DNA of 52,226 nucleotides from an uncultured Selenomonadales bacterium. Its GTDB lineage: Bacteria > Bacillota > Negativicutes > Selenomonadales > Selenomonadaceae. Numbering within the stretch: position 1 is the stretch's first letter; the number at the start of each line of letters is the position of its first letter. The position numbers and the translations under genes are program-made. Where the stretch lies: NCBI GenBank assembly GCA_946183785.1, contig CAMHCS010000017.1, positions 1 to 52,226 on the forward strand. Direction: 5' to 3'. Below, in pieces: positions 15,701 to 23,992 of this stretch. The notes below the pieces were generated by a model, which searched no databases, was not told the DNA's origin, and saw nothing but the letters and a program-made list of their open reading frames with translations.

Positions 15701-15928
15701 TTACTGTTTATCCTTTAGATTTTCCATCATCGCAGGATTCCCCGCCGCTGCCGCCATGTCCATCTCCTCATCATTGAGCCGCTGCGCCCAGAGGCCTTCG
15801 CTTCCCTGCGCTGCCATCTCCCGAGAGCGCCGCAGGGAAATCAGCTGGTGAAGCAACGGGGCCCGCACCGGGCTCAATCGTGAGAAGTCAAACCTCCCGA
15901 GCCGCCGTTCCAGTTCCTTGTCTTCCAT
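15701..15928 (-). CDS. small leader-like protein, 75 aa
   Basis: MEDKELERRLGRFDFSRLSPVR...LLHQLISLRR is followed by RLNDEEMDMAAAAGNPAMM. The second half resembles the leader pattern (L-x-(D/E)-E-E-(L/M)-D-x-x-A) but lacks a clean Gly-Gly. I recall similar small proteins beside leader-peptide export loci, so an accessory or unprocessed partner is likely; function unknown. GGGGGGCGGCG precedes the ATG, and promoter copy 3 lies 37 bases upstream. First gene of the 15701-15373-14977 run. Confidence 0.6.
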   Translation of the reverse strand: MEDKELERRLGRFDFSRLSPVRAPLLHQLISLRRSREMAAQGSEGLWAQRLNDEEMDMAAAAGNPAMMENLKDKQ

Positions 15929-15964
15929 CTGCGCCGCCCCCCATTTTATTATCTTTCACCTGTA

Positions 15965-15993
15965 TATATGTGCGAACCGAATAATCCTGACAG
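15965..15993 (-). promoter_or_regulatory. peptide-locus promoter, copy 3
   Basis: CTGTCA (15988-15993) and CATATA (15965-15970), 17-bp spacer with GGATTATTCGGTTCGCA. Confidence 0.65.
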
Positions 15994-16058
15994 ATTTGGG
16001 GAGAAATCTTCATGCATGTTGACCCTTCCTTAATCAGGCTTTCTGATTCTTTGAACTT

Positions 16059-17663
16059 TTACCTTTCTTTCCCCTTCGTTTGCGAGAGAAGGAACGTACT
16101 CGTGATATTGGAAGCAACATTGCCGACCGTGTTGATCATGCTCACGATCGGATCGATGCACAGAAAGAGCATCACCGCTCCCATCGGGATGCCGACAGCC
16201 GCAAAGACTGTGGAAAGGCCGATGAGTACCGCCCCGGGACAGCCCGGCAGCGTAAAGGAAACGATGAACAGGGAGACGAACATCGAAAACAGGGTGTCCG
16301 CATCCAACGCAATGCCGCAGGTCCGGGCCATCAACACCGTGACAATGGCGATATGCAATCCCGTGCTGTTCATGTTGAACTGGATGCCCACGGGCAGTGA
16401 GAACATGGCGAGCTTCCGGTCAACGCCGAACTTTTCCGCGCAAAAGGATATAGTCTGCGGCAGGCAGGCGTTGGAGCTGTTCAGCGCAAAGGGAACAGGG
16501 GCGAACCCCGCCATCTTTTGCAAGAAAGAGACAGGAGCCGCCCCGCCGAGTGACATGGCGAAAGCCGCGCAGATGAGAAATACGAGCCCGAGCCCGACGA
16601 CGTCGCCGATCAGGACTTTCCCGAGCGGGAGAAGCGCATCCAGCCCGGTGGACAGCATCAGATGCGCCATCGACGCAAAGACGAGCAGCGGAATAAACTG
16701 CACGACGACGTCGATCATGTCCATGCACAGGCGGTTCAAGAACTCGATGGCCTCCTTTACCGGCATGGCCCGATCACCGGCCCGGTTGATCATTACGCCG
16801 ACAAAGCAAGCAAGAAAAAGTACCTGAAGGATGCTGCCGCCCATAAAAGGCTTCAGGAGGCTGTTGGGGATAATGCCGACAATCATGTCCCGCAGGGAAA
16901 ATTCCGCCGCCGCCCCTCCCTCCGGAATGCTCGCCAAGAGCTCAGGCGACGCGTCAGGGAACAACATGACGCCCGCCGTGATGCCGATGACGGAAGTGAC
17001 AAGAAGCTTCGCGAGCGAAACGCCGACGAGCTTTCCGCCGAGCCGCCCCACGTCCGCCGCGTCCGAAATGCCGGTGATGCCGGACAGCACCGCGAAGAAC
17101 ACCATCGGCGCCACCATCATCAAAAGGGCGTTCATGAACATCTCCTGTACAGAATCCAAGATCATGTGATCGATCCATCGAACCGGCGTCTCTGCGAGAA
17201 ATGTCTTCATCAAAAGCCCGGCGGCAATCCCTAATACCAGGGCCGCGATAACCTTTCTCGTCTGCTTGCCGTCGGCCTCATGCACTTTGATGGAGATGAC
17301 GTTCTCTCCGTCTTTACGGCTGTAACTGAGCCTGTTTTTATATGACAGCAGGATGGCAAGACCGTATGAATCCACCTCGTCATCTTCCATGATCTCATTC
17401 GTTCCTGACAGTGGATTGTACGCTTCCCCCTTTGCGGACAGGCGGAGGGATATATCACCCCAGCGCTGCCGCACAACGAGCAGTGCGGAAAAATCTTCGA
17501 CCAGGGAAAAAGCCGCTTCCATCCGGGAAAAACATTCTTCGAAAAGAAGCTGCGCCGTTCGTCTCTCTTCTTCCGTCGCTTTTGTCTTTACAAGTTCCGC
17601 ATCCAGCCACGCCACGACCTCGCCGTAATTGGAACCGGATACCCGGAAAGAACTGCTTTTCAT
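16059..17663 (-). CDS. dicarboxylate/amino acid:cation symporter with N-terminal ATPase-like domain
   Basis: The C-terminal 390 residues of this 534-aa protein form a glutamate/dicarboxylate symporter (DAACS family): many membrane segments, MNALLMMVAPMVFFAVLSGI, the SFLQKMAGFAP-SSNACLPQT hairpin region and NMNSTGLHIAI. Residues 1-135 are soluble and resemble an RsbW/GHKL ATPase: an N-box-like QLLFEECFSRM (39-48), a G1-like KGEAYNPLS (78-86) and YGLAILLSYKNRLSYSRKDG (100-119). Ordinary symporters lack this part. The domain might sense nucleotide or bind a regulator; this is inference. It lies between the lipoprotein and the peptide genes. Confidence 0.85.
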   Translation of the reverse strand: MKSSSFRVSGSNYGEVVAWLDAELVKTKATEEERRTAQLLFEECFSRMEAAFSLVEDFSALLVVRQRWGDISLRLSAKGEAYNPLSGTNEIMEDDEVDSYGLAILLSYKNRLSYSRKDGENVISIKVHEADGKQTRKVIAALVLGIAAGLLMKTFLAETPVRWIDHMILDSVQEMFMNALLMMVAPMVFFAVLSGITGISDAADVGRLGGKLVGVSLAKLLVTSVIGITAGVMLFPDASPELLASIPEGGAAAEFSLRDMIVGIIPNSLLKPFMGGSILQVLFLACFVGVMINRAGDRAMPVKEAIEFLNRLCMDMIDVVVQFIPLLVFASMAHLMLSTGLDALLPLGKVLIGDVVGLGLVFLICAAFAMSLGGAAPVSFLQKMAGFAPVPFALNSSNACLPQTISFCAEKFGVDRKLAMFSLPVGIQFNMNSTGLHIAIVTVLMARTCGIALDADTLFSMFVSLFIVSFTLPGCPGAVLIGLSTVFAAVGIPMGAVMLFLCIDPIVSMINTVGNVASNITSTFLLSQTKGKER

Positions 17664-17790
17664 ATACGTGTCCTCTCTTCAAACGTTTTTTTCCGCGCGA
17701 GGCCAATTTTGCTCCCGACCCCCGGCACGTTGTTGAACCCGTCAATCGCTTTAAACGTCATACAGGCCGAAATATTGATGACCGCATGGC

Positions 17791-18348
17791 TCAATAATTC
17801 ATCTTGTAATCAAAATCAAACGGGCCGTCATAGGCGGGCGCCCCCGGGTTGGCCACGACGAATGTGTGCGGTTTCTTCTCCCCGGGGCGCACGGAAATAT
17901 TCGCGTTGACAATATCGGTTTCGTCCGCCCATATTTGCTTCTTGCCGTTCGCGACGGCAAAAGAAAGCGTGATATCTTTCAGCCGGACATCGGAACCGCC
18001 TTCATTCAGGAAATAGCCGGATATTTCTGTCTCACCCTTGCGGAGGATGACATTTTCCACGACGTATTGCAGTCCGTCCTCGGAACGCGACGCCGTCTTC
18101 CGGCTCGACGTCCCGACGCCGCTCTGGCTGTCCAGGTATACCGACGTCTTCTGGTTGAGGGATTTTCCGTCCGTGCTCCGTTCCACGTTCACGGACGCGG
18201 AAGCGTTCATCTGCGGCTTGCCGTCGCTCGTGACCGAAACCGATGATTCGGTGGTGCTGCTGGCGCTGTAACTGCAGCCGCCAAGTAGCGTCAGGCTGAG
18301 TGCGAGGCAAAGCGGCAGAAACAATCTATTTGTAAGGCTTCTCTTCAT
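17791..18348 (-). CDS. lipoprotein, 185 aa
   Basis: The N terminus MKRSLTNRLFLPLCLALSLT is followed by LLGGC, a lipobox with the acceptor Cys near residue 24. The rest has a Ser/Thr-rich segment and a C-terminal domain with GYFLNEGGSDVRLKDI and SVRPGEKKPHTFV, which looks like a beta-sandwich (FxLyD- or DUF-type carrying a 'noncovalent envelope' role is only a guess). The ATG at 18348 was chosen because GTGGAAG precedes it; upstream starts at 18366 or 18414 lack good sites. It overlaps the small frame at 18326-18509 by 23 bases, suggesting coupling. An immunity or envelope-protection role near the peptide genes is possible, unproven. Confidence 0.75.
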   Translation of the reverse strand: MKRSLTNRLFLPLCLALSLTLLGGCSYSASSTTESSVSVTSDGKPQMNASASVNVERSTDGKSLNQKTSVYLDSQSGVGTSSRKTASRSEDGLQYVVENVILRKGETEISGYFLNEGGSDVRLKDITLSFAVANGKKQIWADETDIVNANISVRPGEKKPHTFVVANPGAPAYDGPFDFDYKMNY

Positions 18349-18509
18349 GGCTTCCACATCCTTCATCTGTTTTCTGCGGCTTACCCTTGAGGATCTTTGC
18401 CTCCAGAGCGGCAAAGATGTTCCGGTTTCCTCCGGGCTGCATTGACGCCGACGCCGTCGCCCAATTGGACGGTGTGCCAGGAATAACGGCGGTATGATTC
18501 CATTGTCAT
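18326..18509 (-). pseudogene. small gene with a disturbed 5' end
   Basis: AAAGGCGAC precedes ATG-ACA-ATG-GAA (18509). In that frame the protein soon becomes implausible, but one base later the text VIPGTPSNWATASASMQPG and NRNIFAALEAKILKGKPQK reads on to a stop at 18326 and looks like a real small protein. Either a one-base indel lies right after the start, or translation begins at the ATG at 18442 (38 aa, no ribosome site). It runs 23 bases into the lipoprotein gene. Confidence 0.4.
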
Positions 18510-18594
18510 GTCGCCTTTCGATCGATATGAAAAAGAAGCGGCGGGGATTGTTTTCACAATTAAACTATTGTCTGCTTTTTTCTTGAAAGTTCAG

Positions 18595-18631
18595 AAAAGC
18601 CTGGCCTGGCTTCTCATCCCGGCCGGGCTTT
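18595..18631 (-). terminator. terminator of the 126-aa leader peptide gene
   Basis: AAAGCCTGGCC pairs with GGCCGGGCTTT with one G-T pair; on the minus strand the stem is followed by a short T-run. Confidence 0.5.
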
Positions 18632-18667
18632 GCAGCTTTTTTGAACCCTTAGTACTTCCTCCAGTGG

Positions 18668-19048
18668 TTATCTGCGGCGTTTCAGCCCAAGCTCCTTTGC
18701 CAGTGCGTTGACGTCAAAGGTCGTTGCGTTTCCTTTGGGATCGTGCAGTATAATCGTCTTCTGATAGTGGTTAAAGTTATGCTGGATCAGCTTTGTCAGG
18801 GCTTCTTTCTCGTTCCTGCCGGTATGGGACTCAATCTTCCCGGTATCCTGATTGTACATCCTGTAAGTAACCTGTCCCTTCTTGCCGACGATGCGCTGCA
18901 TCATGCCGTAGCTGTAGCCGCCGGCCACCTGGTCCAGTTCTTCTTCCGTCATGCGCTTTTCGTCGTCTTCCTCTGCAATCAGCTTCTCCGCTGACGAGTC
19001 AACCAGCTTCTCAAGTTCGTCATAATTCGTTACGATCGGTTCTGCCAT
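18668..19048 (-). CDS. double-glycine-leader exported protein, 126 aa, long leader
   Basis: The leader is 44 residues long, twice that of the other peptides: an acidic extension (YDELEKLVDSSAEKLIAEED) precedes KRMTEEELDQVAGG. The core (82 residues) starts YSYGMMQRIVGKKGQVTYRM and ends in KELGLKRRR. It lacks the closing motif of the three-member family. GAAAGGGGATAA precedes the ATG. It sits directly downstream of the TolC gene with its own promoter copy at 19198-19226 and a terminator at 18595-18631. Export by the C39 exporter is expected. Confidence 0.7.
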   Translation of the reverse strand: MAEPIVTNYDELEKLVDSSAEKLIAEEDDEKRMTEEELDQVAGGYSYGMMQRIVGKKGQVTYRMYNQDTGKIESHTGRNEKEALTKLIQHNFNHYQKTIILHDPKGNATTFDVNALAKELGLKRRR

Positions 19049-19197
19049 TGTAATTATCCCCTTTCCAGTTGTGATGATATTGTTGATGCTATTGTTTCCC
19101 GTATGCGCCCCGGCTTGCTTTCACCTCCCCGGCCATGAACGTTGACGTATTTGTTTGAAAGTATTGAACTCCTGGAACTTTTTTCTTTTCAACCGTA

Positions 19198-19226
19198 TAT
19201 ATGCGCAAATCAAAAAAAACTGACAT
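19198..19226 (-). promoter_or_regulatory. peptide-locus promoter, copy 4
   Basis: ATGTCA (19221-19226) and CATATA (19198-19203), 17-bp spacer with TTTTTTTTGATTTGCG. The most diverged of the four copies, but the spacing is the same. Confidence 0.55.
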
Positions 19227-19241
19227 GATTTTGAAAAAAAA

Positions 19242-20666
19242 TTATTCCACTTGTTTTGCTTGTCCTTCGGGGTGGAGCCATGAATCGTCGAAGGCTTTTT
19301 GTTCGGACTTCCCCTCGTCTCTCGCGGTGACGTAACGCGGCACGTCCATGTCCACGGGGACGCCCATCGCCTTTGCGAGCGCAGCCTTGTTCAGGTTGTA
19401 CTCATAGAGCGCAGTGTAATAGTTTGTTCGGGCCTGGGTCAGCTTTTCTTGCGCGTCCGTCACGGCCAGGAGAATATCGACCCCCTCCTCATAACGGACT
19501 TGGGCGATTATGTAGCGGTTCTCGGCCTGCTTTACCGCTTCGGACGACGTATGTATATTGACCTCTGCCGCTTTCATCCGAATATAGGCACTCTCCGTCT
19601 GCAAGCGGACGTTCCGCAGCAAAAGCTCCGCCTCGGCCTGTGCTCGCTGAGCCGTGTACTTTGCCGCGTTGACGTTTGCCGCGGTCACCATGTTGTCAAA
19701 GACATTCCATGAAAGGTTGAGGCCCGCTTCCCACGCTTCGCTCCGCTCTCGCCGAAAAGCTTTTTCGTCGGCAATGCTTTTCGAGGCGATGGCGGAAAGG
19801 GTAGGCCGGTAGCCGGCTTTCGCCGCTTCCTTCTGCGCCTCCGCCGACTTTACCGTATATTGCGCCGCCGCAGCATCCGGACGGTTTTCCAGCGCATAGT
19901 CCAGGCATTCCGAAAGCTCCATCCCAAACGGCTCGTAAGAAAAGCTGTCCGTCGTCTCGAACTCCGTATCATGGGGTAGCCCGACGCAGGCGAGCAGCGA
20001 TTTCTTCGCGACGTCAAGCGCCCCTTCCGCGCTAACAAGACTCTGCTGATAATTCGAGAGCTGCACCTGCATTTGCAGTACGTCGGACTTTGCCACTGCT
20101 CCCTCGCTGAACTGGTTCTCGATCAGGGAAAGCTGCTCGCCGGACATCCGCACCGCACTCTCGGCGACCCGCACGAGATTTTTCTGCTGCAACACATTGT
20201 AATAGGCTTCGGTGGTCTGAAACTTCACCACCTGTTTCGTATTTTCCAGCGTGAGGTCGGCGGAGGAAAGGCTGTGACCGCGCGCCTTGACAGTGTTCTC
20301 TATACGCCCGCCCGTGTAGAGCGGGAATTCGGCGGAGACGCTGTTCGTGAATCTGTGCTCATAGGGATCGTCACTAAGCCCTAAACTATACCGCGCACGA
20401 TTCACATCATAATCCGGCCCGCCGATGCGGTATGCGCCGGACCGCCATCCGATATTGAAGCCGTAGGCGCGGCGGGCGGCGGAAAGCTGCCATTGTGCTG
20501 TGTTCTTTCCTGCCGCGGCCGCATCGATGCTCTCATCGCTTGCGAGAGCCATCTCGACGCTTTCGGAAAGGGACAGCGGCACGGCGGCGGCCTCGCAGAT
20601 TGCGCAGCCCGCCGCGAAAAATATCGCCGCCGCCATGCGTCCCGCCTGTTTCATCGGTATCCTCAT
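19242..20666 (-). CDS. TolC-family outer-membrane efflux protein
   Basis: The 474-aa protein has a signal peptide (MRIPMKQAGRMAAAIFFAAG...CEAAA) and the two repeated coiled-coil halves of TolC-type channels, with LSLSESVEMALASDESI at the start of the first and LSECLDYALENRPD at the start of the second. It would complete a tripartite export path with the two adaptors and the ABC exporters of the same operon. The ATG at 20666 was chosen because GGAGGAAAATC precedes it and its ATGA overlaps the stop of the sigma-factor gene; the longer frame to 20996 reads inside the sigma gene. Last gene of the export operon. Confidence 0.92.
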   Translation of the reverse strand: MRIPMKQAGRMAAAIFFAAGCAICEAAAVPLSLSESVEMALASDESIDAAAAGKNTAQWQLSAARRAYGFNIGWRSGAYRIGGPDYDVNRARYSLGLSDDPYEHRFTNSVSAEFPLYTGGRIENTVKARGHSLSSADLTLENTKQVVKFQTTEAYYNVLQQKNLVRVAESAVRMSGEQLSLIENQFSEGAVAKSDVLQMQVQLSNYQQSLVSAEGALDVAKKSLLACVGLPHDTEFETTDSFSYEPFGMELSECLDYALENRPDAAAAQYTVKSAEAQKEAAKAGYRPTLSAIASKSIADEKAFRRERSEAWEAGLNLSWNVFDNMVTAANVNAAKYTAQRAQAEAELLLRNVRLQTESAYIRMKAAEVNIHTSSEAVKQAENRYIIAQVRYEEGVDILLAVTDAQEKLTQARTNYYTALYEYNLNKAALAKAMGVPVDMDVPRYVTARDEGKSEQKAFDDSWLHPEGQAKQVE

Positions 20667-21235
20667 TGATTTTCCTCCAAATATTTTTTCAGCGACTTCC
20701 GGCTCTGGGAAAGCGACGCCCAGACGGCCTCCGTCGTCATGCCGAGCTCTTCCGCGATTTCTCCCGCCGACATTTCCAGCCAGTAGGTCATAGTCAGGAT
20801 TTTTTGCTCCCGCTCCGGGAGTTTTTGCAACGCCTCGTGAAGCTCTTTTTCCCGTTCTCGTTTCAAAATTCGCGCTTCCGGGCTTTCCTTTTCCGGCGCC
20901 GGCGGGTCGAAACCTTCGTCCCACGACGTGTCGAGCGAACGCTGCTTCCCGCGGAAAATCATGCGGAGCTCGTTGACCGCGATCCTGAACAGCCATGTGG
21001 AAAAAGCGCCCCGGCTCTCGTCATATTCGCTGAGATGAGCGTACATATTGAGAAAAGTGCGGCTGACAGCCTCATCGGCAATTTCACCGCTCTGTGATTT
21101 CGAAAGCAGGAATCGATAGACTGCCGGAAAAAATGTGTTGTAGAGCTCGACGAACGCGGCTTCATCCGTGACGGCAAGCTTCGCCAGCCGGTTCAGATAC
21201 GCACGCCGTTCGTCGTTTGATGTTTCTTTTGTCAT
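20663..21235 (-). CDS. ECF-type RNA polymerase sigma factor
   Basis: The 190-aa protein has region 2 (FVELYNTFFPAVYRFLL through DEAVSRTFLNMYAHLSEYDE and FSTWLFRIAVNEL) and region 4 (LPEREQKILTMTYWLEMSAG through MTTEAVWASLSQSRKSLKK), the two domains of ECF sigma factors; no region 3 is present. It probably directs transcription of part of this locus, but no anti-sigma gene is adjacent. The ATG at 21235 lies at the edge of an interspersed repeat, whose terminal GGTGAGGT provides its ribosome site. It overlaps the TolC gene by ATGA. It sits inside the export operon, an unusual place for a sigma gene. Confidence 0.88.
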   Translation of the reverse strand: MTKETSNDERRAYLNRLAKLAVTDEAAFVELYNTFFPAVYRFLLSKSQSGEIADEAVSRTFLNMYAHLSEYDESRGAFSTWLFRIAVNELRMIFRGKQRSLDTSWDEGFDPPAPEKESPEARILKREREKELHEALQKLPEREQKILTMTYWLEMSAGEIAEELGMTTEAVWASLSQSRKSLKKYLEENQ

Positions 21236-21237
21236 GA

Positions 21238-21286
21238 CCTCACCCACCGGCTTCGCCGGTCCCCCCCTCCCCAAAGGGGAGGGCAA
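21238..21286. repeat. interspersed repeat, copy A
   Basis: CCTCACCCACCGGCTTCGCC then GGTCCCCCCCTCCCC and GGGGAGGGC. It contains two hairpins (CCGGC-TTC-GCCGG and CCTCCCC-AAA-GGGGAGG). A second copy lies at 50907-50952 in the same orientation. Here it fills the space between the exporter gene and the sigma gene. Confidence 0.8.
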
Positions 21287-21293
21287 GTAAATT

Positions 21294-23972
21294 CTATGCG
21301 ACTTGCCGCTTTACCAGTTCGGCGAAGATGCCGCCCTTCTCGATCAGCTCGTCGAAGCCTCCCTCTTCGGCGATACGACCATCGTCCATGACGATGACGC
21401 GGTCGCAGCCGCGAATTGTCGAGAGACGATGGGCGACAACGATGCGCGTGGCCTTCAGCTTGTCAAGGCTCTCGGTGACGATGGACTGGGAACGGTTGTC
21501 GAGAGCGCTGGTGGCCTCGTCGAAAATCAGGATGGCAGGTTTTCCCACAAGAGCGCGGGCAATTAAAAGACGCTGCCGCTGACCGCCGGAGATGTTGGAG
21601 CTGCCCTCACTTATGACAGTCTGCATTCCCATCGGCATTTCCGAAATGTCCTCAGCGATTCCCGCCGCCTCCGCCGCCTCCCAGGCGTCGTCCTGGGTCA
21701 GGAGACGTGTACCGACGATGTTCGTGAAGATGTCGCCCGTCATGAGCTGACCATTTTGCAGGACCACGCCAAGCTGCGTCCTGACCGACGGCAGAGAAAG
21801 TTCTGAAAGATCCTGGCCGTCGTAATAGACGGCGCCCTTCGTCGGCTTCTCGAAGCCCAAAAGACAACGGACAAGCGTGGATTTCCCGCATCCGGATCGT
21901 CCGACGATGGCTACGTTTTCCCCGGCGCGGATATGGAAGCTGACGTCGTGCAGCACTTCCACGCCGCCTTCGTAAGCGAAGGAAAGATGCTCGACCGCCA
22001 TGGCTCCCGAAAGCGTTTCAGCGTCTGGCTTGTCCCCGCTGCTCTCCGGCACTTCTTCGAGAATCGGCCGCAGATTTTCAAGCTGAGGCTGGATGCCGAA
22101 GAAGACGCCAATCAGACCGATGACCTGCCCGAAAACGCCATTGAACGAGGAATACGCCGCATTGAAGGCCATGAACTGCGCGTAACCGATGACGGCGCCC
22201 TGCCCTTGTCCTCCGTCTCCGCCGTAAACGGCGATATAGTAAAGGAGCATCGTCAGGATAAAAGGCTGGATGCTCGATATAATGGAGGTGTAATTGTTCT
22301 GCCAGCGGAGCGCGAGCTCCCAATTCCACTGTTCGCCGAAATCGCGGCTCCAAAGGCGATATGCCTGTTCCTCGGCGCCCTGCACGCGAAACTTCGCCAA
22401 CCCTGCGAAAATCTGCTGCACCGTGCCCGCCGTCTTGTTTCCGGCCGCGATAATCTTTCGCTGAAACTCCAGCACTCTGCGATAAATGAAAAATTCGAAG
22501 ATGGAATAGACGATCCAGACGCCCACCGCCGCCAACGTCAATTTCAGGCTGTAATAGCACATCAGAAAGATGCTCCAGAAGGAAAAAACGAAACTGAAAA
22601 GTGTGCCCACAAAACCGCCGGAGACGAGCCCCTTGACGGCGCCGAGGCCGCCCATACGGCTCGCCAGCTCACCTACGGTGTAGCGACGGAAGAATTTCGG
22701 CGGCAGGGAAAGAAGCCTTCCCCAAAGCGCCGCTTCGGAGCTGATCTCGATTTTCGTCGAAATCCGCATGACCGCAATCGAGCGGACGATGGAGAGCGCC
22801 GCCATGGTAAAGCTTGTGACCATCAGGGCCTGTGTGACGGTGGCGAGCCCCTGCCGGTCGAGAATCGGGATGATGTCCTGGAAAATCGTCTCGGTGATAA
22901 TCGGCGTCACAAGCGGAATCAGCCCGGAAACTAGGCTCACAATCAAAACAGTACGATAGTCGGCCTTCCAGCACTGACGGAACATGAACTTCAAGAGATC
23001 CATGAGCTTCAGTGCCCGAGCGGGGAAACCCGCATAGCAGGCGAAGGCTTCCTTCGCAATATTTTCCGCTGTCTCTTCAGTGACAGGGATTCCTTTAGGA
23101 TGCGTCGCCGTAACAACTTTGTAGCAATCGGGGGACTCGGGAATCAGCGCAGCAAGATGCTTTTCCTCGCCCCAATAGCCGATCATGACGCCAATGTCTG
23201 ACTTGTACCAGTTCTCCGACAAAGTCACGAAGCGGAGCTGCATATTGCCCTTTTGCACAAGGCGATGGAGCAGCCCTACCTGATCGAGCCGCTTGGCCAT
23301 GTCAGCGGAGATGGAAATAGCTTCGACGGGAAGCCCCATCGCTTTCGCAGCCTCGGAGACGACGAAAACCGCTTCTCCCGTTTGCCCGCTTTCGCTGCCA
23401 TCCGCGTCGTAATGAAGCTCCTCTTCGCCGAGCAGGCTGCGGATAGAGTTTTCCACGAGTATTTTCTTCGCCCATGCCCGCACCTTCATGCGGCGGGAGA
23501 GCCGCTTATCCTCAGAGCCGAACCGTATACCGAGAAACATCGCAAAGATTTGCTCGCTTTCGGTGAAGGCTTCCATCAATGCGTCGTGAGTCTCTGCTTC
23601 CTGCAGCACCGTACCGTCGCGCCATGACTGGAGAATGTCGTCGCCCTTTTCTGCGAGGAGCCGCAGCCATGGGATTTCGCCGAGACGCTTGAACCATACC
23701 TGCATCAACAGACGAAGAGTCTCATCTGACGCTTCGTCAAAAGAAGTTTCTTCCAGCTCCGCGTCCTCGACCGCGGACAGCACAACATTGATCTCGCCGA
23801 ATTCGTCGAGAGCAGGGAAAGCTGCGTCTCCGGCGCCCATCCCAGAAAGATAGAACTGCCGGAACGAGGCGTCGCCCGCTGTGACCGCATAAGCTTCCAC
23901 TTCGCCGGAGACGACGCGGAAATATTTATTGCTTTCCGTTAGTTCTATTCTTTCACCGGCATTGAGTTTCAT
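21294..23972 (-). CDS. ABC exporter without peptidase domain (NHLM-type second ABC protein)
   Basis: The 892-aa protein has a long N-terminal part of about 330 residues with an early cyclic-nucleotide-binding-like fold and no C39 peptidase. It is followed by six membrane segments (from VLIVSLVSGLIPLVTPIITE) and an ATPase with Walker A GRSGCGKST, signature SGGQRQ, Walker B AILIFDEATSALD and the H-loop VAHRLSTI. This layout is that of the second ABC protein in NHLM (nitrile-hydratase-leader or Nif11-leader) peptide export systems. It would act with the peptidase-ABC protein 20 bases upstream. Membrane-bound, energised by ATP. Confidence 0.9.
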   Translation of the reverse strand: MKLNAGERIELTESNKYFRVVSGEVEAYAVTAGDASFRQFYLSGMGAGDAAFPALDEFGEINVVLSAVEDAELEETSFDEASDETLRLLMQVWFKRLGEIPWLRLLAEKGDDILQSWRDGTVLQEAETHDALMEAFTESEQIFAMFLGIRFGSEDKRLSRRMKVRAWAKKILVENSIRSLLGEEELHYDADGSESGQTGEAVFVVSEAAKAMGLPVEAISISADMAKRLDQVGLLHRLVQKGNMQLRFVTLSENWYKSDIGVMIGYWGEEKHLAALIPESPDCYKVVTATHPKGIPVTEETAENIAKEAFACYAGFPARALKLMDLLKFMFRQCWKADYRTVLIVSLVSGLIPLVTPIITETIFQDIIPILDRQGLATVTQALMVTSFTMAALSIVRSIAVMRISTKIEISSEAALWGRLLSLPPKFFRRYTVGELASRMGGLGAVKGLVSGGFVGTLFSFVFSFWSIFLMCYYSLKLTLAAVGVWIVYSIFEFFIYRRVLEFQRKIIAAGNKTAGTVQQIFAGLAKFRVQGAEEQAYRLWSRDFGEQWNWELALRWQNNYTSIISSIQPFILTMLLYYIAVYGGDGGQGQGAVIGYAQFMAFNAAYSSFNGVFGQVIGLIGVFFGIQPQLENLRPILEEVPESSGDKPDAETLSGAMAVEHLSFAYEGGVEVLHDVSFHIRAGENVAIVGRSGCGKSTLVRCLLGFEKPTKGAVYYDGQDLSELSLPSVRTQLGVVLQNGQLMTGDIFTNIVGTRLLTQDDAWEAAEAAGIAEDISEMPMGMQTVISEGSSNISGGQRQRLLIARALVGKPAILIFDEATSALDNRSQSIVTESLDKLKATRIVVAHRLSTIRGCDRVIVMDDGRIAEEGGFDELIEKGGIFAELVKRQVA

Positions 23973-23992
23973 ATCCGTAACCCTTTCTTCCT

